From NCBI GenBank assembly GCA_015234495.1, contig JADGMZ010000048.1:1-7070 (forward strand): a stretch of 7,070 bases of DNA, read 5' to 3'. Positions within the stretch are counted from its first letter, which is position 1; the number at the start of each line of letters is the position of its first letter. Of the stretch, positions 1-5,915 are shown piece after piece. Both the position numbers and the translations under genes were made by a program. Source of the DNA: Brevundimonas sp. (GTDB lineage Bacteria > Pseudomonadota > Alphaproteobacteria > Caulobacterales > Caulobacteraceae). The notes beneath the pieces are model-generated. The model was not told the DNA's origin. It saw only the letters and a program-made list of their open reading frames with translations, and did not search any database.

Positions 1-202
1 AGCCGGCGTCGGGCGGCGGCAGTTCCGCGGGCTGGACCGTATGGCCTGCGGCGTTGTCGGCTGCGCTCCTGGCGTCGGCGCTCCAACGGATCCACACGAA
101 GGCGCCGGCGATGAGGAACAGCACCAGGATCATCAGGATCACCACGCCGCTGAAACGGGTGGTGCGCCGGGGGGCGGCGGTGCGGGGATCACAATCGGTC
201 AC
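1..202 (-). CDS. Single-pass membrane protein of unknown function (C-terminus cut by window start)
   Basis: Reading leftward from a GTG at 202, 67 codons stay open to the window edge, so the C-terminus is missing. GTG is preferred because GGAG lies 7 bases upstream; the nearby ATG at 215 is in another frame and stops after eight codons. Residues 1-18 are polar and rich in arginine. Residues about 19-38 (GVVILMILVLFLIAGAFVW) form one clear membrane helix, followed by Arg-Trp. The visible tail is rich in Ala, Asp and Pro. The positive-inside rule suggests a cytoplasmic N-terminus and a periplasmic C-terminal part. I do not recognise a family. It lies 71 bases downstream of the small DUF6894-like gene on the same strand and could share its transcript. 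Being a real gene is likely; its function is unknown. Confidence 0.6.
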   Translation of the reverse strand, partial: MTDCDPRTAAPRRTTRFSGVVILMILVLFLIAGAFVWIRWSADARSAADNAAGHTVQPAELPPPDAG

Positions 203-273
203 GGGGCGGCTCCATTTTCAGGACGGCTTAACCGCCGGCGGGGCCGCCATGTTCCCGAGGTGCGCGCCGGGCC

Positions 274-501
274 TCAGACGCCGTGCACCCCCGGGTGCTC
301 GAACTCCGGCGGCGGAGCGCCGCGCTCCAGCCTCATGACCAGACGTTCGTCCTCGAAGACCTCGACGCCCTCGCAACTGGCGTGCTGCTGGAGCTGGCCA
401 AAGGCGATCCGGGCGGCCTCGCCGTCGTGCCGACAGTCGGCGAAGTCGAGGGCCGGCCGGCGGCCGCCCCGGTCGAAGAAGTGGAACTGGTAGATGCGCA
501 T
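274..501 (-). CDS. Small DUF6894-like protein, 75 aa
   Basis: This small soluble protein begins MRIYQFHFFDRGG and contains an Ala/Leu-rich helical middle (residues about 28-42), then a VEVFEDERLVMRLER strand pair (46-60). The pattern, an aromatic N-terminal strand with His and Asp followed by one helix and a closing strand pair, resembles DUF6894, a family of small alphaproteobacterial proteins of unknown role. I assign it by pattern memory only. There is no signal peptide or membrane segment, so it should be cytoplasmic. An in-frame ATG three codons upstream (510) is possible, but AGGA sits only one base before it and about 10 bases before the chosen ATG. It follows the aminopeptidase gene on the same strand with 158 bases between, so it may have its own promoter. 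The open frame that continues upstream in this phase is a chance extension. Confidence 0.72.
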   Translation of the reverse strand: MRIYQFHFFDRGGRRPALDFADCRHDGEAARIAFGQLQQHASCEGVEVFEDERLVMRLERGAPPPEFEHPGVHGV

Positions 502-535
502 CGACCCCATGTCCTGATGAGGCAGGCACAAAAGA

Positions 536-567
536 CCAGCGGACCGTCGGTGTCCGTCGGCCGCTGG
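536..567. repeat. Inverted repeat in the leader of the DUF6894-like gene
   Basis: CCAGCGG (536-542) and CCGCTGG (561-567) are perfect 7-base arms around an 18-base loop. The loop itself holds a near duplication (ccgtcggtgtccgtcgg). It lies 35 bases upstream of the ATG at 501, inside the presumed leader of that gene. Its function is unknown; in GC-rich DNA a 7-base arm can arise by chance. Confidence 0.3.
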
Positions 568-619
568 ACATAACGGTGGTTTGCACGCGCTTGTGAGCAG
601 TCCCGGGGACGCAGCGCCG

Positions 620-654
620 CCAGGCCGCAGCGCCGCCAGGGCGCCGCGGCCTGG
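620..654 (-). terminator. GC-rich hairpin just after the aminopeptidase stop, possible terminator
   Basis: CCAGGCCGC (620-628) pairs perfectly with GCGGCCTGG (646-654). Inside these arms, after one A/C mismatch, GCGCC (630-634) pairs with GGCGC (640-644), leaving a 5-base loop. On the minus strand this stem starts only five bases past the stop codon of the M1 aminopeptidase (660-662). That position and stability fit a transcription end or an RNA-stabilising 3' stem. No T-run follows on the minus strand, so it is not a textbook intrinsic terminator. A 15-base direct repeat, CGCAGCGCCGCCAGG at 610-624 and 626-640 (period 16), overlaps it. Confidence 0.4.
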
Positions 655-659
655 TCGGG

Positions 660-2600
660 TCAGGGCCGGCCGACCACCGCGTCGACCGAGCCGGTGGTGA
701 CCGGATGATAGCCGGGACGGGCCTGGGCGTAGAGGCGGGTGGCGATGGGGCGGCCCCAGTCGCCCTCGGCCCACAGGCTGGCGAACAGGGGCAGGACGAA
801 CTTGCGCCGCCCCATGGTGGTGAGGAATTTCTCCAGGGTCGGCACGGCGGGCTGGTAGCGGTGCTGGACGGCGATCTGCAGCCAGGCGAACAGCACCTCG
901 GCGTTGCCTTCCTCGCGCAGGTTCAGCGTCGCCTCGAGATCGGCCAGCTGGGCCGCCGTCAGCCAGTCGGCGCCGTCGCGCAGGGTCTCCGGACGCCAGG
1001 CGAGGAAGCGCTGGCGCTCCTGGGTCGACCAGCCGGCCCACGGAATGGCCGAGGCCGGACCCTTGTCGGCGAAGAAGGCGCGGGCCGCGGCGTCGACGGG
1101 AACGAAGGCGGTCGACACCGGCGGCTGCCAGTTGGACGGCATGCCGGGCTGGTAGATCCAGGCGTCCATCATCAACTGGTCCTCGAGCGCCCTCGTCGTG
1201 ACGAGGTTAGCGCGGATGTCCTCGAGGAAGCGTTCGGTGGTCATCGGGCGGAAGGCGTTGCGCTCGAAATAGCCCTTCAGCCAGGCGTCGAAGCGGTCGC
1301 GGCCGACGATGCGTTCGATAGTGTGCAGGAAGGCGGCGCCCTTTTCATAGGCGACGTCGGTCATGCCGTCGTCGGGGTCGCGGCCGGCGAGGTCCAGCTT
1401 GAGCCGGGTGTCGGCGGGCGGCAGGCTCGCGAGGCTGGACTCGAGTTCGCCCCAGCCCAGCGACTGCAGCATCAGGGCGCGGTCGCGGCCCTCGACCGCT
1501 TCCATGATGCGGTTCTCGAAATAGACGGTGAAGCCCTCGTTGAGCCAGAAGTCGGCCCAGGTGGCGTTGGTCACCAGATTGCCGGACCAGCTGTGCGCCA
1601 GCTCGTGCGCCACCAGCGAGACCAGCGACCGGTCGCCGGCGATGATGGTCGGGGTGGCGAAGGTCAGGCGCGGGTTCTCCATGCCGCCGAAGGGGAAGCT
1701 GGGCGGCAGGATGAGCAGGTCGTAGCGGCCCCAGCGGTACGGGCCGTAGAGCTGCTCTGCGGCGTCGACCATGGCGGCGGTCGGGATCATCTCGTGATGG
1801 GCGGCGGCCAGTTGCGAGGGCTCGGTCCACACCCCGGTGCGCTCGTCGATGGCCTGGAAGGCGACATCGCCGACGCCGATGGCGATCAGATAGGGCGGCA
1901 CCGGATTGGTCATGCGGAAGCGGGTGGCGGTGCGCCCGGCGCCGGCGGCCTCGGGGGCGCCGACGGCCTCGCCGCTCATCACCACCTTGAGGTCGGAGGG
2001 GACGGTGATGCGCGCGTCCCAGGTCTGGCGGATGCCCGGGCTGTCCTGGGTCGGAACCCAGGTGCGGGTCAGGATCGCCTGGCCCTGGCTGAACATGTAG
2101 GGCTGCTGACCGCCCGCGGTCTGCTGCGGGGTCAGCCACTGCAGGGCGGCGGCGTCGGGGCGGGTGGAATAATCGATCAGGATCGCCGCCCGCTGGCCCG
2201 GCTGGATCGATGGCAGGGTCACGGTGAGGGCCTGGCCGAGGATTGGATCGGCCTCGCCCAGTCGATAGTCGAGCGGCCCGGCGTTGGAGCGGACCGCGTG
2301 AATGTCCAGGTCTCGTACGTCGAGCACGACCTCGGCGGCGCCCGGTTCCGCCGTGACCTCCAGCAAGGCCGTGCCCGAGAGGGTCCGGCCCTCGAAGTCG
2401 GCGGTCAGGTCGAGCGAGACGTGGACGACGCGGGCGATCTCCGGCCGGGCATGGGAGTGGATGTCGCGGACATAATCGACCGGCGCCGTGGCGGTCACGG
2501 GAACCGCGGGCATGTCGGAGCCGGAGGCGTTCATGGCGGCGCAGCCTCCGAGGGCGGTCATCAGGGCGAGGGCGGATACGAGGCCGATCTGGCGGATCAT
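660..2600 (-). CDS. M1-family lipoprotein aminopeptidase, leukotriene A4 hydrolase type
   Basis: This 646-residue zinc metallopeptidase should remove N-terminal amino acids from peptides in the cell envelope. Residues 1-20 are a lipoprotein signal ending in the lipobox LGGC, so Cys20 would be lipidated. An N-terminal beta domain follows; Gln174 in SQGQAI aligns with the substrate-binding Gln of leukotriene A4 hydrolase. The exopeptidase motif GGMEN is at 305-309. The zinc site HELAH is at 332-336 with the third ligand Glu355 in LNEGF, a perfect HEXXH-X18-E. Tyr418 in AYEKG matches the catalytic tyrosine. The C-terminal helical domain keeps MGRRK (596-600), whose Arg598 and Lys600 match the residues that bind the peptide carboxylate in the human enzyme. 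Length and all key residues look intact. The start has AAAGGA seven bases upstream. It lies 63 bases downstream of the MFS gene and may be co-transcribed with it. Substrate specificity cannot be read from sequence. Confidence 0.95.
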   Translation of the reverse strand: MIRQIGLVSALALMTALGGCAAMNASGSDMPAVPVTATAPVDYVRDIHSHARPEIARVVHVSLDLTADFEGRTLSGTALLEVTAEPGAAEVVLDVRDLDIHAVRSNAGPLDYRLGEADPILGQALTVTLPSIQPGQRAAILIDYSTRPDAAALQWLTPQQTAGGQQPYMFSQGQAILTRTWVPTQDSPGIRQTWDARITVPSDLKVVMSGEAVGAPEAAGAGRTATRFRMTNPVPPYLIAIGVGDVAFQAIDERTGVWTEPSQLAAAHHEMIPTAAMVDAAEQLYGPYRWGRYDLLILPPSFPFGGMENPRLTFATPTIIAGDRSLVSLVAHELAHSWSGNLVTNATWADFWLNEGFTVYFENRIMEAVEGRDRALMLQSLGWGELESSLASLPPADTRLKLDLAGRDPDDGMTDVAYEKGAAFLHTIERIVGRDRFDAWLKGYFERNAFRPMTTERFLEDIRANLVTTRALEDQLMMDAWIYQPGMPSNWQPPVSTAFVPVDAAARAFFADKGPASAIPWAGWSTQERQRFLAWRPETLRDGADWLTAAQLADLEATLNLREEGNAEVLFAWLQIAVQHRYQPAVPTLEKFLTTMGRRKFVLPLFASLWAEGDWGRPIATRLYAQARPGYHPVTTGSVDAVVGRP

Positions 2601-2638
2601 CGGGGCGTCCTTTGCAATTGTGCGCGGAGAACGCCCCG
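2601..2638 (-). promoter_or_regulatory. Inverted repeat framing the ribosome binding site of the aminopeptidase gene
   Basis: CGGGGCGT (2601-2608) and ACGCCCCG (2631-2638) are perfect 8-base arms around a 22-base loop. On the minus-strand transcript the inner arm touches the AUG at 2600, and the AAAGGA ribosome binding site (2609-2614) lies at the edge of the loop. Folding could therefore tune translation. Alternatively it is a protein-binding site between the two genes. No experimental support is visible. Confidence 0.35.
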
Positions 2639-2663
2639 GCCGGCCGGAAAGATCAACCCCCGA

Positions 2664-3911
2664 TCAGCCGGGCGCCGAGGCCGGGGCCAGTTGACGGGAC
2701 CGGAACAGCCGTCCGCGTTCGGCGATGAGGACGAAGACCAGGGCGGTCACGCCCATGACGACCATGCCCAGCGCCATGGGGACCACCGAGCCGTTGAACT
2801 GCTGACCGATCAGGAAGCCGAGGGTCGAGCCGGCGGTGGTTGAGATGAAGCCCTGGGCCGAGGAGGCGGTGCCGGCGATATGGCCCATCGGCTCCATGGC
2901 CATCGAGCCGAAATTGCCCGCGATCAGGCCGAAGCAGAACATGGTCAGCCCCTGCAGGACGCCGAACGTCCAGATCGTCTCGTGCCCGGCCAGGGTCACG
3001 CCGGCGTGGATGGCGGCCATGGAGATGAAGCCGAGCAGGGCCGTGTGCGAGATCAGGCGCGAGCCCAGCCGCTCGACCAGCCGGGCGTTGAGCAGGGAGG
3101 CCACGGCGATGCCGCCGGCGACGAGGGCGAAGACCGTGGTGAACAGCTCCGGCGCCTCGAACACGTCGAAGAAGATCTGCTGGCTGGAGTTGATGAAGCC
3201 GAACAGGGCGCCGGTGATGGCGGTCATGGCCAGGGTGTAGCCGATCGACTGACGATGGGTGATCGCCTGCCGGAAGGCCGCGGCGATGCGGCCGATCTGG
3301 ATCGGCATGCGGTCTTCGGGATGCAGGGTCTCGGGCAGACGGATGGCCGCCCACAGCATGAAGGCGCCGCCGGCGAGGGCGAGGACTCCGAAGATCCACG
3401 GCCACGGCGCCACCGTCAGGACCAGCTGGCCGAGGGTCGGGGCGAGGATGGGAATGCCGAGGAAGACCAGGAAGCTGAGCGACATGACGCGGGCCATGGT
3501 GCGGCCGCTGTAGCGGTCGCGCACGATGGAGACCGCCAGCACCCGCAGGGCGGCGGCCCCGACGCCGGTAGCCACCCGGGCCGCGATCAGCAGCTCGAAA
3601 CTGGTGGCGAATGCGGCCAGCACGCTGAAAATGACATAGAGGGTCAGCCCGACCATCAGCACCGGCTTGCGCCCGTAGCGGTCGGCCAGGGGGCCGTAGA
3701 TCAGCTGGGCCACGCCGAAGCCGAGCAGATAGGCGGTGATGATCCACTGGCGGCTGTTCTCGGCGACCACGCCGAGCGCGTTGCCGATGGCCGGCAGGGC
3801 CGGCAGCATGGCGTCGATGGCGAGGGCGTTGAGCGCCATCATCATGGCGATCAGGGCGACGAACTCGGGAAAGCCCGGGCCCTTCAGGGCGGGCGCGGCG
3901 TGGGAGGTCAT
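2664..3911 (-). CDS. Bcr/CflA-family MFS multidrug exporter
   Basis: This 415-residue inner-membrane transporter belongs to the drug:H+ antiporter-1 group (12 membrane helices) of the major facilitator superfamily, and would export small toxic molecules using the proton gradient. The first helix carries AIDAMLPALP (31-40), the Asp-containing signature typical of Bcr/CflA members. MFS motif A, GPLADRYGRKP, is at 73-83 between helices 2 and 3. LGIPILAPTLG (151-161) is the antiporter motif C in helix 5. Hydrophobic stretches continue to about residue 397, followed by a short basic tail. Length is normal for the family. No good ribosome binding site precedes the ATG at 3911, but no earlier in-frame start was found. 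It is divergent from the arsC-like gene (136 bases between) and precedes the aminopeptidase on the same strand. The exported substrate cannot be predicted. Confidence 0.92.
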   Translation of the reverse strand: MTSHAAPALKGPGFPEFVALIAMMMALNALAIDAMLPALPAIGNALGVVAENSRQWIITAYLLGFGVAQLIYGPLADRYGRKPVLMVGLTLYVIFSVLAAFATSFELLIAARVATGVGAAALRVLAVSIVRDRYSGRTMARVMSLSFLVFLGIPILAPTLGQLVLTVAPWPWIFGVLALAGGAFMLWAAIRLPETLHPEDRMPIQIGRIAAAFRQAITHRQSIGYTLAMTAITGALFGFINSSQQIFFDVFEAPELFTTVFALVAGGIAVASLLNARLVERLGSRLISHTALLGFISMAAIHAGVTLAGHETIWTFGVLQGLTMFCFGLIAGNFGSMAMEPMGHIAGTASSAQGFISTTAGSTLGFLIGQQFNGSVVPMALGMVVMGVTALVFVLIAERGRLFRSRQLAPASAPG

Positions 3912-3946
3912 CGGGGCCAGATGGGAGGCCGGAGCCGGGGTGCAAG

Positions 3947-3958
3947 CTCGCGCGCGAG
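3947..3958. repeat. Palindrome CTCGCGCGCGAG in the MFS/arsC divergent spacer
   Basis: A perfect 12-base palindrome lies 35 bases upstream of the MFS start and 89 bases upstream of the arsC-like start. It could bind a dimeric regulator of either gene. I could not find convincing -35/-10 pairs for either gene in this 136-base spacer. In GC-rich DNA an alternating CG palindrome is weak evidence on its own. Confidence 0.25.
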
Positions 3959-4047
3959 AAATACCGCCGTCGGTCCGCCCCCGGCCAAGGTTTGAAAAGC
4001 GCGGCCGGGGCTGGCAGGACGCTCGGCTTTAGACAAGGACCGCCGAG

Positions 4048-4425
4048 ATGACCGACCCCTTCCCCGTCACCGTGTTCCATAACCCCGCCTGCGGGACCTC
4101 GCGCAATGTGCTGGAGATGGTTCGCGCCGCCGGCCATGAGCCGGAGGTGGTGGAATATCTGAAGACCGGCTGGGACGCCGTCCGCCTTCGGGCGCTGCTG
4201 GACGAGGCCGGACTGACGCCGCGCGAGGCGATGCGGACCAAGGGCGCGCTGGCCGGCGAGCTGGGCCTGCTCGAGCCCGGAGCCAGCGACGAGGCCATAC
4301 TGGCGGCCATGGTCGAGCACCCGATCCTGGTCGAGCGGCCCATCGTCCGGACGCCGAAAGGGACGGCGCTGTGCCGGCCGAAGGAGACGGTGTTCAGCCT
4401 GCTGGAGGCGAAGGCAGAGGCGTAA
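4048..4425 (+). CDS. arsC: Arsenate reductase, glutaredoxin-dependent ArsC family
   Basis: This 125-residue cytoplasmic thioredoxin-fold enzyme should reduce arsenate to arsenite using glutathione and glutaredoxin. It starts with the family motif HNPACGTSRN (11-20), where Cys15 is the attacking cysteine. Arg63, Arg97 (in ERPIV) and Arg110 (in LCRP) sit exactly where the oxyanion-binding Arg60, Arg94 and Arg107 of the Escherichia coli plasmid R773 enzyme lie, each shifted by three, as is the cysteine. The E. coli protein is about 141 residues; this one lacks only the C-terminal tail. AAGGA eight bases before the ATG supports the start. No arsR or arsenite pump gene is nearby, so it is a stand-alone copy. 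Such copies are common in alphaproteobacteria, and some family members may have other roles. It converges on the tRNA-Leu gene. Confidence 0.92.
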   Translation: MTDPFPVTVFHNPACGTSRNVLEMVRAAGHEPEVVEYLKTGWDAVRLRALLDEAGLTPREAMRTKGALAGELGLLEPGASDEAILAAMVEHPILVERPIVRTPKGTALCRPKETVFSLLEAKAEA

Positions 4426-4495
4426 CCGCCGCGGAAGCAGGCGGCAGGGTCCGGATATCTGCTCGTCTGGAGGCGGCCGGCCTGCGATCGCCTTG

Positions 4496-4580
4496 TGGTG
4501 CGGGTGGTCGGGCTCGAACCGACACTCCTTTCGGAACTGGATTTTGAATCCAGCGCGTCTACCAATTCCACCACACCCGC
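4496..4580 (-). tRNA. tRNA-Leu (anticodon CAA)
   Basis: Read on the minus strand, the acceptor arm GCGGGTG (5' end at 4580) pairs with CACCCGC (4506-4500), followed by discriminator A and an encoded CCA (4498-4496). The anticodon stem CTGGA/TCCAG encloses TTCAAAA, giving anticodon CAA at 4546-4544, which reads the leucine codon UUG. The TTCC-GAAA-GGAG variable arm is the long class II arm expected for tRNA-Leu. The T arm GTCGG-TTCGAGC-CCGAC is canonical. All stems are intact, so the gene should be functional. Confidence 0.97.
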
Positions 4581-4599
4581 ACAGGCGTCAGCGCGCTCT

Positions 4600-4626
4600 C
4601 CTATAGCGCGCCCCGGGCGGATTCAA
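4600..4626 (-). promoter_or_regulatory. Putative promoter of the tRNA-Leu gene
   Basis: On the minus strand, TTGAAT (4626-4621) and TATAGG (4605-4600) resemble -35 and -10 boxes. They are separated by 15 bases, slightly short of the ideal 17. The -10 box ends 19 bases upstream of the mature tRNA 5' end, leaving room for a short 5' leader that RNase P would remove. Confidence 0.45.
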
Positions 4627-4627
4627 C

Positions 4628-4639
4628 CGCTCGCGAGCG
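4628..4639. repeat. Palindrome CGCTCGCGAGCG upstream of the tRNA promoter
   Basis: A perfect 12-base palindrome sits directly upstream of the putative -35 box of tRNA-Leu. It shares the core CTCGCGAG with the palindrome at 6488-6499. A role in regulation is speculative. Confidence 0.25.
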
Positions 4640-4874
4640 CTGCAGGAAGGCCGCCTGCCGGCCATTCGTCCGGCGGCGCCGGGGCGGCGCAGGCCACGGG
4701 TCGAGCAGTCGCCAGGCCGCCTCCCGGGCCCTGCCTCGCCAGCCGGGGGGGCAGAACGCGCCCGGCAAAGTTCCGTCCCGGCGAGAAGCTTGGCTATTTG
4801 GTAACCAATTCTGGGGACTACTCTCCCGGAAGTTTAGTTAATCGTGTTCGTGCAACTCGGGGGGTTGGTCGGCC
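4640..4874. other. Non-coding spacer upstream of the LuxR-type gene
   Basis: I see no gene here. Bases 4640 to about 4785 are very GC-rich with short imperfect inverted repeats (for example GCAGG/CCTGC around 4642-4658). From about 4790 the composition turns AT-rich, as expected near a promoter. The site TTGGTAACCAA (4798-4808, 5-base arms around one A) lies 66 bases upstream of the GTG start of the regulator and could be an operator, possibly for its own product. A stop codon at 4839-4841 closes the regulator frame upstream, so no longer version of that protein exists. Confidence 0.4.
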
Positions 4875-5540
4875 GTGGCCTACCAGGCAGAAATAGACGC
4901 GCCGCCAAAGTGGCAGGCCCCGGATCATCCGCGCCCGGGGCGCGCCTCATCCCTTGCCGGCGATGCGCGGCCTCTCCTGCAATGTAGCCTTTCGTGCTCG
5001 AAGGCGCTGTTCCTCGTCACGCGGTGTCTGAAGCTCGTCGATTACAACCCGGCCGCCGAGGCCCTGCTCGAGCCGGGCGGTGACTTGCAGGTCGTGGGGG
5101 GGCAGTTGGCTTTCGTCGACAAGCCGCGGACATCGGCCCTCCAGCTGTTTGTCGGCAGCCTCGATGGAGGGCCGGCGGGATGGGCGTTCCGGCGGTCATG
5201 CGGGTCCCTGGTGATGGTCCGGGCGGATCCGGTCCGGGGCAGTCCGGTCGGGAAGGGGCCCGCCGATATGGAGAGCGACCTGATCGTCCTGACCGCCTAT
5301 CCGTCCGATCCGGAAGACCGGTATGTGTGGGCCGATTTCGCGCCCCATTTTGATCTCACCCGGTCGGAATCCGCGGTGGTGAAGAGGCTCGTCGTCGGAA
5401 AACCCGCGTCCGTCGTCGCCGAGGAGCTCGAGCTCTCGATAGAGACGATCAGGACGCATGTCCGCCGGGTCTACAACAAGCTGGGAATCAGCAGTCGGGA
5501 ACAGTTGTTCGCCATTGCAGGGCAGTTCCGGCTGGACTGA
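4875..5540 (+). CDS. LuxR-type (GerE-like) transcriptional regulator with PAS-like N-terminus
   Basis: This 221-residue protein ends in a LuxR/GerE helix-turn-helix at about 157-216. Signature residues include the LTRSES start (161-166), ELELSIETIRTHVRRVYNKL (184-203), and SSREQLF after it. It should bind DNA as a dimer. The N-terminal half is not a response-regulator receiver and does not look like an acyl-homoserine-lactone domain. LKLVDYNPAAEALLEPGG (52-69) resembles the start of a PAS fold, so a bound ligand or protein partner may be sensed there. The first 30 or so residues look disordered. The start is the first possible codon after the upstream in-frame stop, a GTG with only a G-rich run about 10 bases before it; a later start is possible. 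The gene stands alone, just upstream of the two secreted-protein genes on the same strand, which makes them candidate targets. Confidence 0.85.
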   Translation: MAYQAEIDAPPKWQAPDHPRPGRASSLAGDARPLLQCSLSCSKALFLVTRCLKLVDYNPAAEALLEPGGDLQVVGGQLAFVDKPRTSALQLFVGSLDGGPAGWAFRRSCGSLVMVRADPVRGSPVGKGPADMESDLIVLTAYPSDPEDRYVWADFAPHFDLTRSESAVVKRLVVGKPASVVAEELELSIETIRTHVRRVYNKLGISSREQLFAIAGQFRLD

Positions 5541-5600
5541 ACGACCGTCGGACGGGTGGACGACGGAAAATAAATTCAGTAGTGAAATCAATATGGTGAT

Positions 5601-5633
5601 GGTTAATTCTCCCCTCAGGGGAATATATTAACC
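5601..5633. promoter_or_regulatory. 33-base compound inverted repeat, candidate operator
   Basis: GGTTAAT (5601-5607) and ATTAACC (5627-5633) are perfect 7-base outer arms. Within them lies TCCCCT-C-AGGGGA (5610-5622), a second perfect inverted repeat with 6-base arms. The two are offset by one base in centre. Both arms carry TTAA, the half-site core of CtrA boxes, but 21 bases apart rather than 7. It lies 60 bases after the regulator stop and 85 bases before the CtrA box. No T-run follows, so a terminator is unlikely. Confidence 0.5.
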
Positions 5634-5717
5634 GCGGCCGATCTTCTGCCAGTTGAATATGGCTCCGCTACCCAAAAATGGGGACGCCCACCCCATGGTT
5701 GAGGACTAAGTTGAAAG

Positions 5718-5732
5718 TTAAGGAAACGTTAA
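5718..5732 (+). promoter_or_regulatory. CtrA box upstream of the first secreted-protein gene
   Basis: TTAAGGAAACGTTAA matches TTAA-N7-TTAA, the binding site of the cell-cycle response regulator CtrA in Caulobacterales, at all eight defined positions. It ends 183 bases before the ATG at 5916. If it overlaps the -35 region, as at many CtrA-activated promoters, transcription would start near 5755-5765 and give a leader of about 150 bases. A possible TTCTAG -10 box is at 5742-5747. Activation rather than repression cannot be decided. Confidence 0.6.
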
Positions 5733-5793
5733 GTTTCTGACTTCTAGGGGGCGCGATCCACAGATCGCTCCAGAGACAAGTTGACCTTTTGGC

Positions 5794-5814
5794 GCGCGGA
5801 ACCCCGTTCCGCGC
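5794..5814 (+). repeat. Strong hairpin in the leader of the first secreted-protein gene
   Basis: GCGCGGAAC (5794-5802) and GTTCCGCGC (5806-5814) are perfect 9-base arms with a CCC loop. No T-run follows on either strand, so it is not a standard terminator. A smaller hairpin, GCGATC-caca-GATCGC, lies just upstream at 5753-5768. Together they suggest a folded 5' untranslated region that may affect stability or translation. Confidence 0.45.
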
Positions 5815-5915
5815 ATCGGGAAGAGACACGTCTGCCCTTCAGGGATTGAGGCCGGGTTGGGGGCCGCTGGGTCGCACACGGCGGCGCAGCAGCCGGTAGC
5901 AGATTGGAACGACGA

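Larger units (their letters stand above)
5541..5915. other. 375-base regulatory spacer and leader, no gene seen
   Basis: No convincing open frame is present on either strand. The first half (5567-5660) is AT-rich and holds the 33-base inverted repeat described separately. ATGGGG (5678-5683) pairs with CCCCAT (5691-5696) around 7 bases. A CtrA box follows at 5718-5732. Two hairpins lie in what would be the 5' leader of the downstream gene: GCGATC/GATCGC (5753-5768) and GCGCGGAAC/GTTCCGCGC (5794-5814). The stretch could hide a small RNA, but no terminator with a T-run is visible inside it. Confidence 0.5.

Noticed and set aside
705..2843. Plus-strand open frame of 712 codons
   Set aside because: It is antisense to the aminopeptidase, whose motifs are all intact. 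Its translation is rich in Gly, Ala, Arg and His with no domain, as expected from GC-rich third positions.
2880..3995. Plus-strand open frame of 371 codons with many His, Gln, Asp and Glu
   Set aside because: It is antisense to the MFS transporter and has the composition of a shadow frame.
4426..4444. CCGCC/GGCGG stem right after arsC as a terminator
   Set aside because: Arms of 5 bases with a 9-base loop and no T-run are expected by chance in GC-rich DNA.
4029..4574. Minus-strand open frame beginning MVELVDALDSKSS
   Set aside because: It starts inside the tRNA-Leu gene and runs antisense through arsC. This N-terminus is the well-known false translation of a tRNA-Leu.
4495..4896. Plus-strand open frame of 133 codons beginning MVRVVGLEPT
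   Set aside because: It begins in the antisense strand of the tRNA-Leu gene and continues through GC-rich spacer with low-complexity Pro/Gly/Arg/Ala content and no ribosome binding site.
5545..5566. Inverted repeat CCGTCG/CGACGG as terminator of the LuxR-type gene
   Set aside because: The arms are only 6 bases with a 10-base loop, and an A-run rather than a T-run follows on the plus strand.
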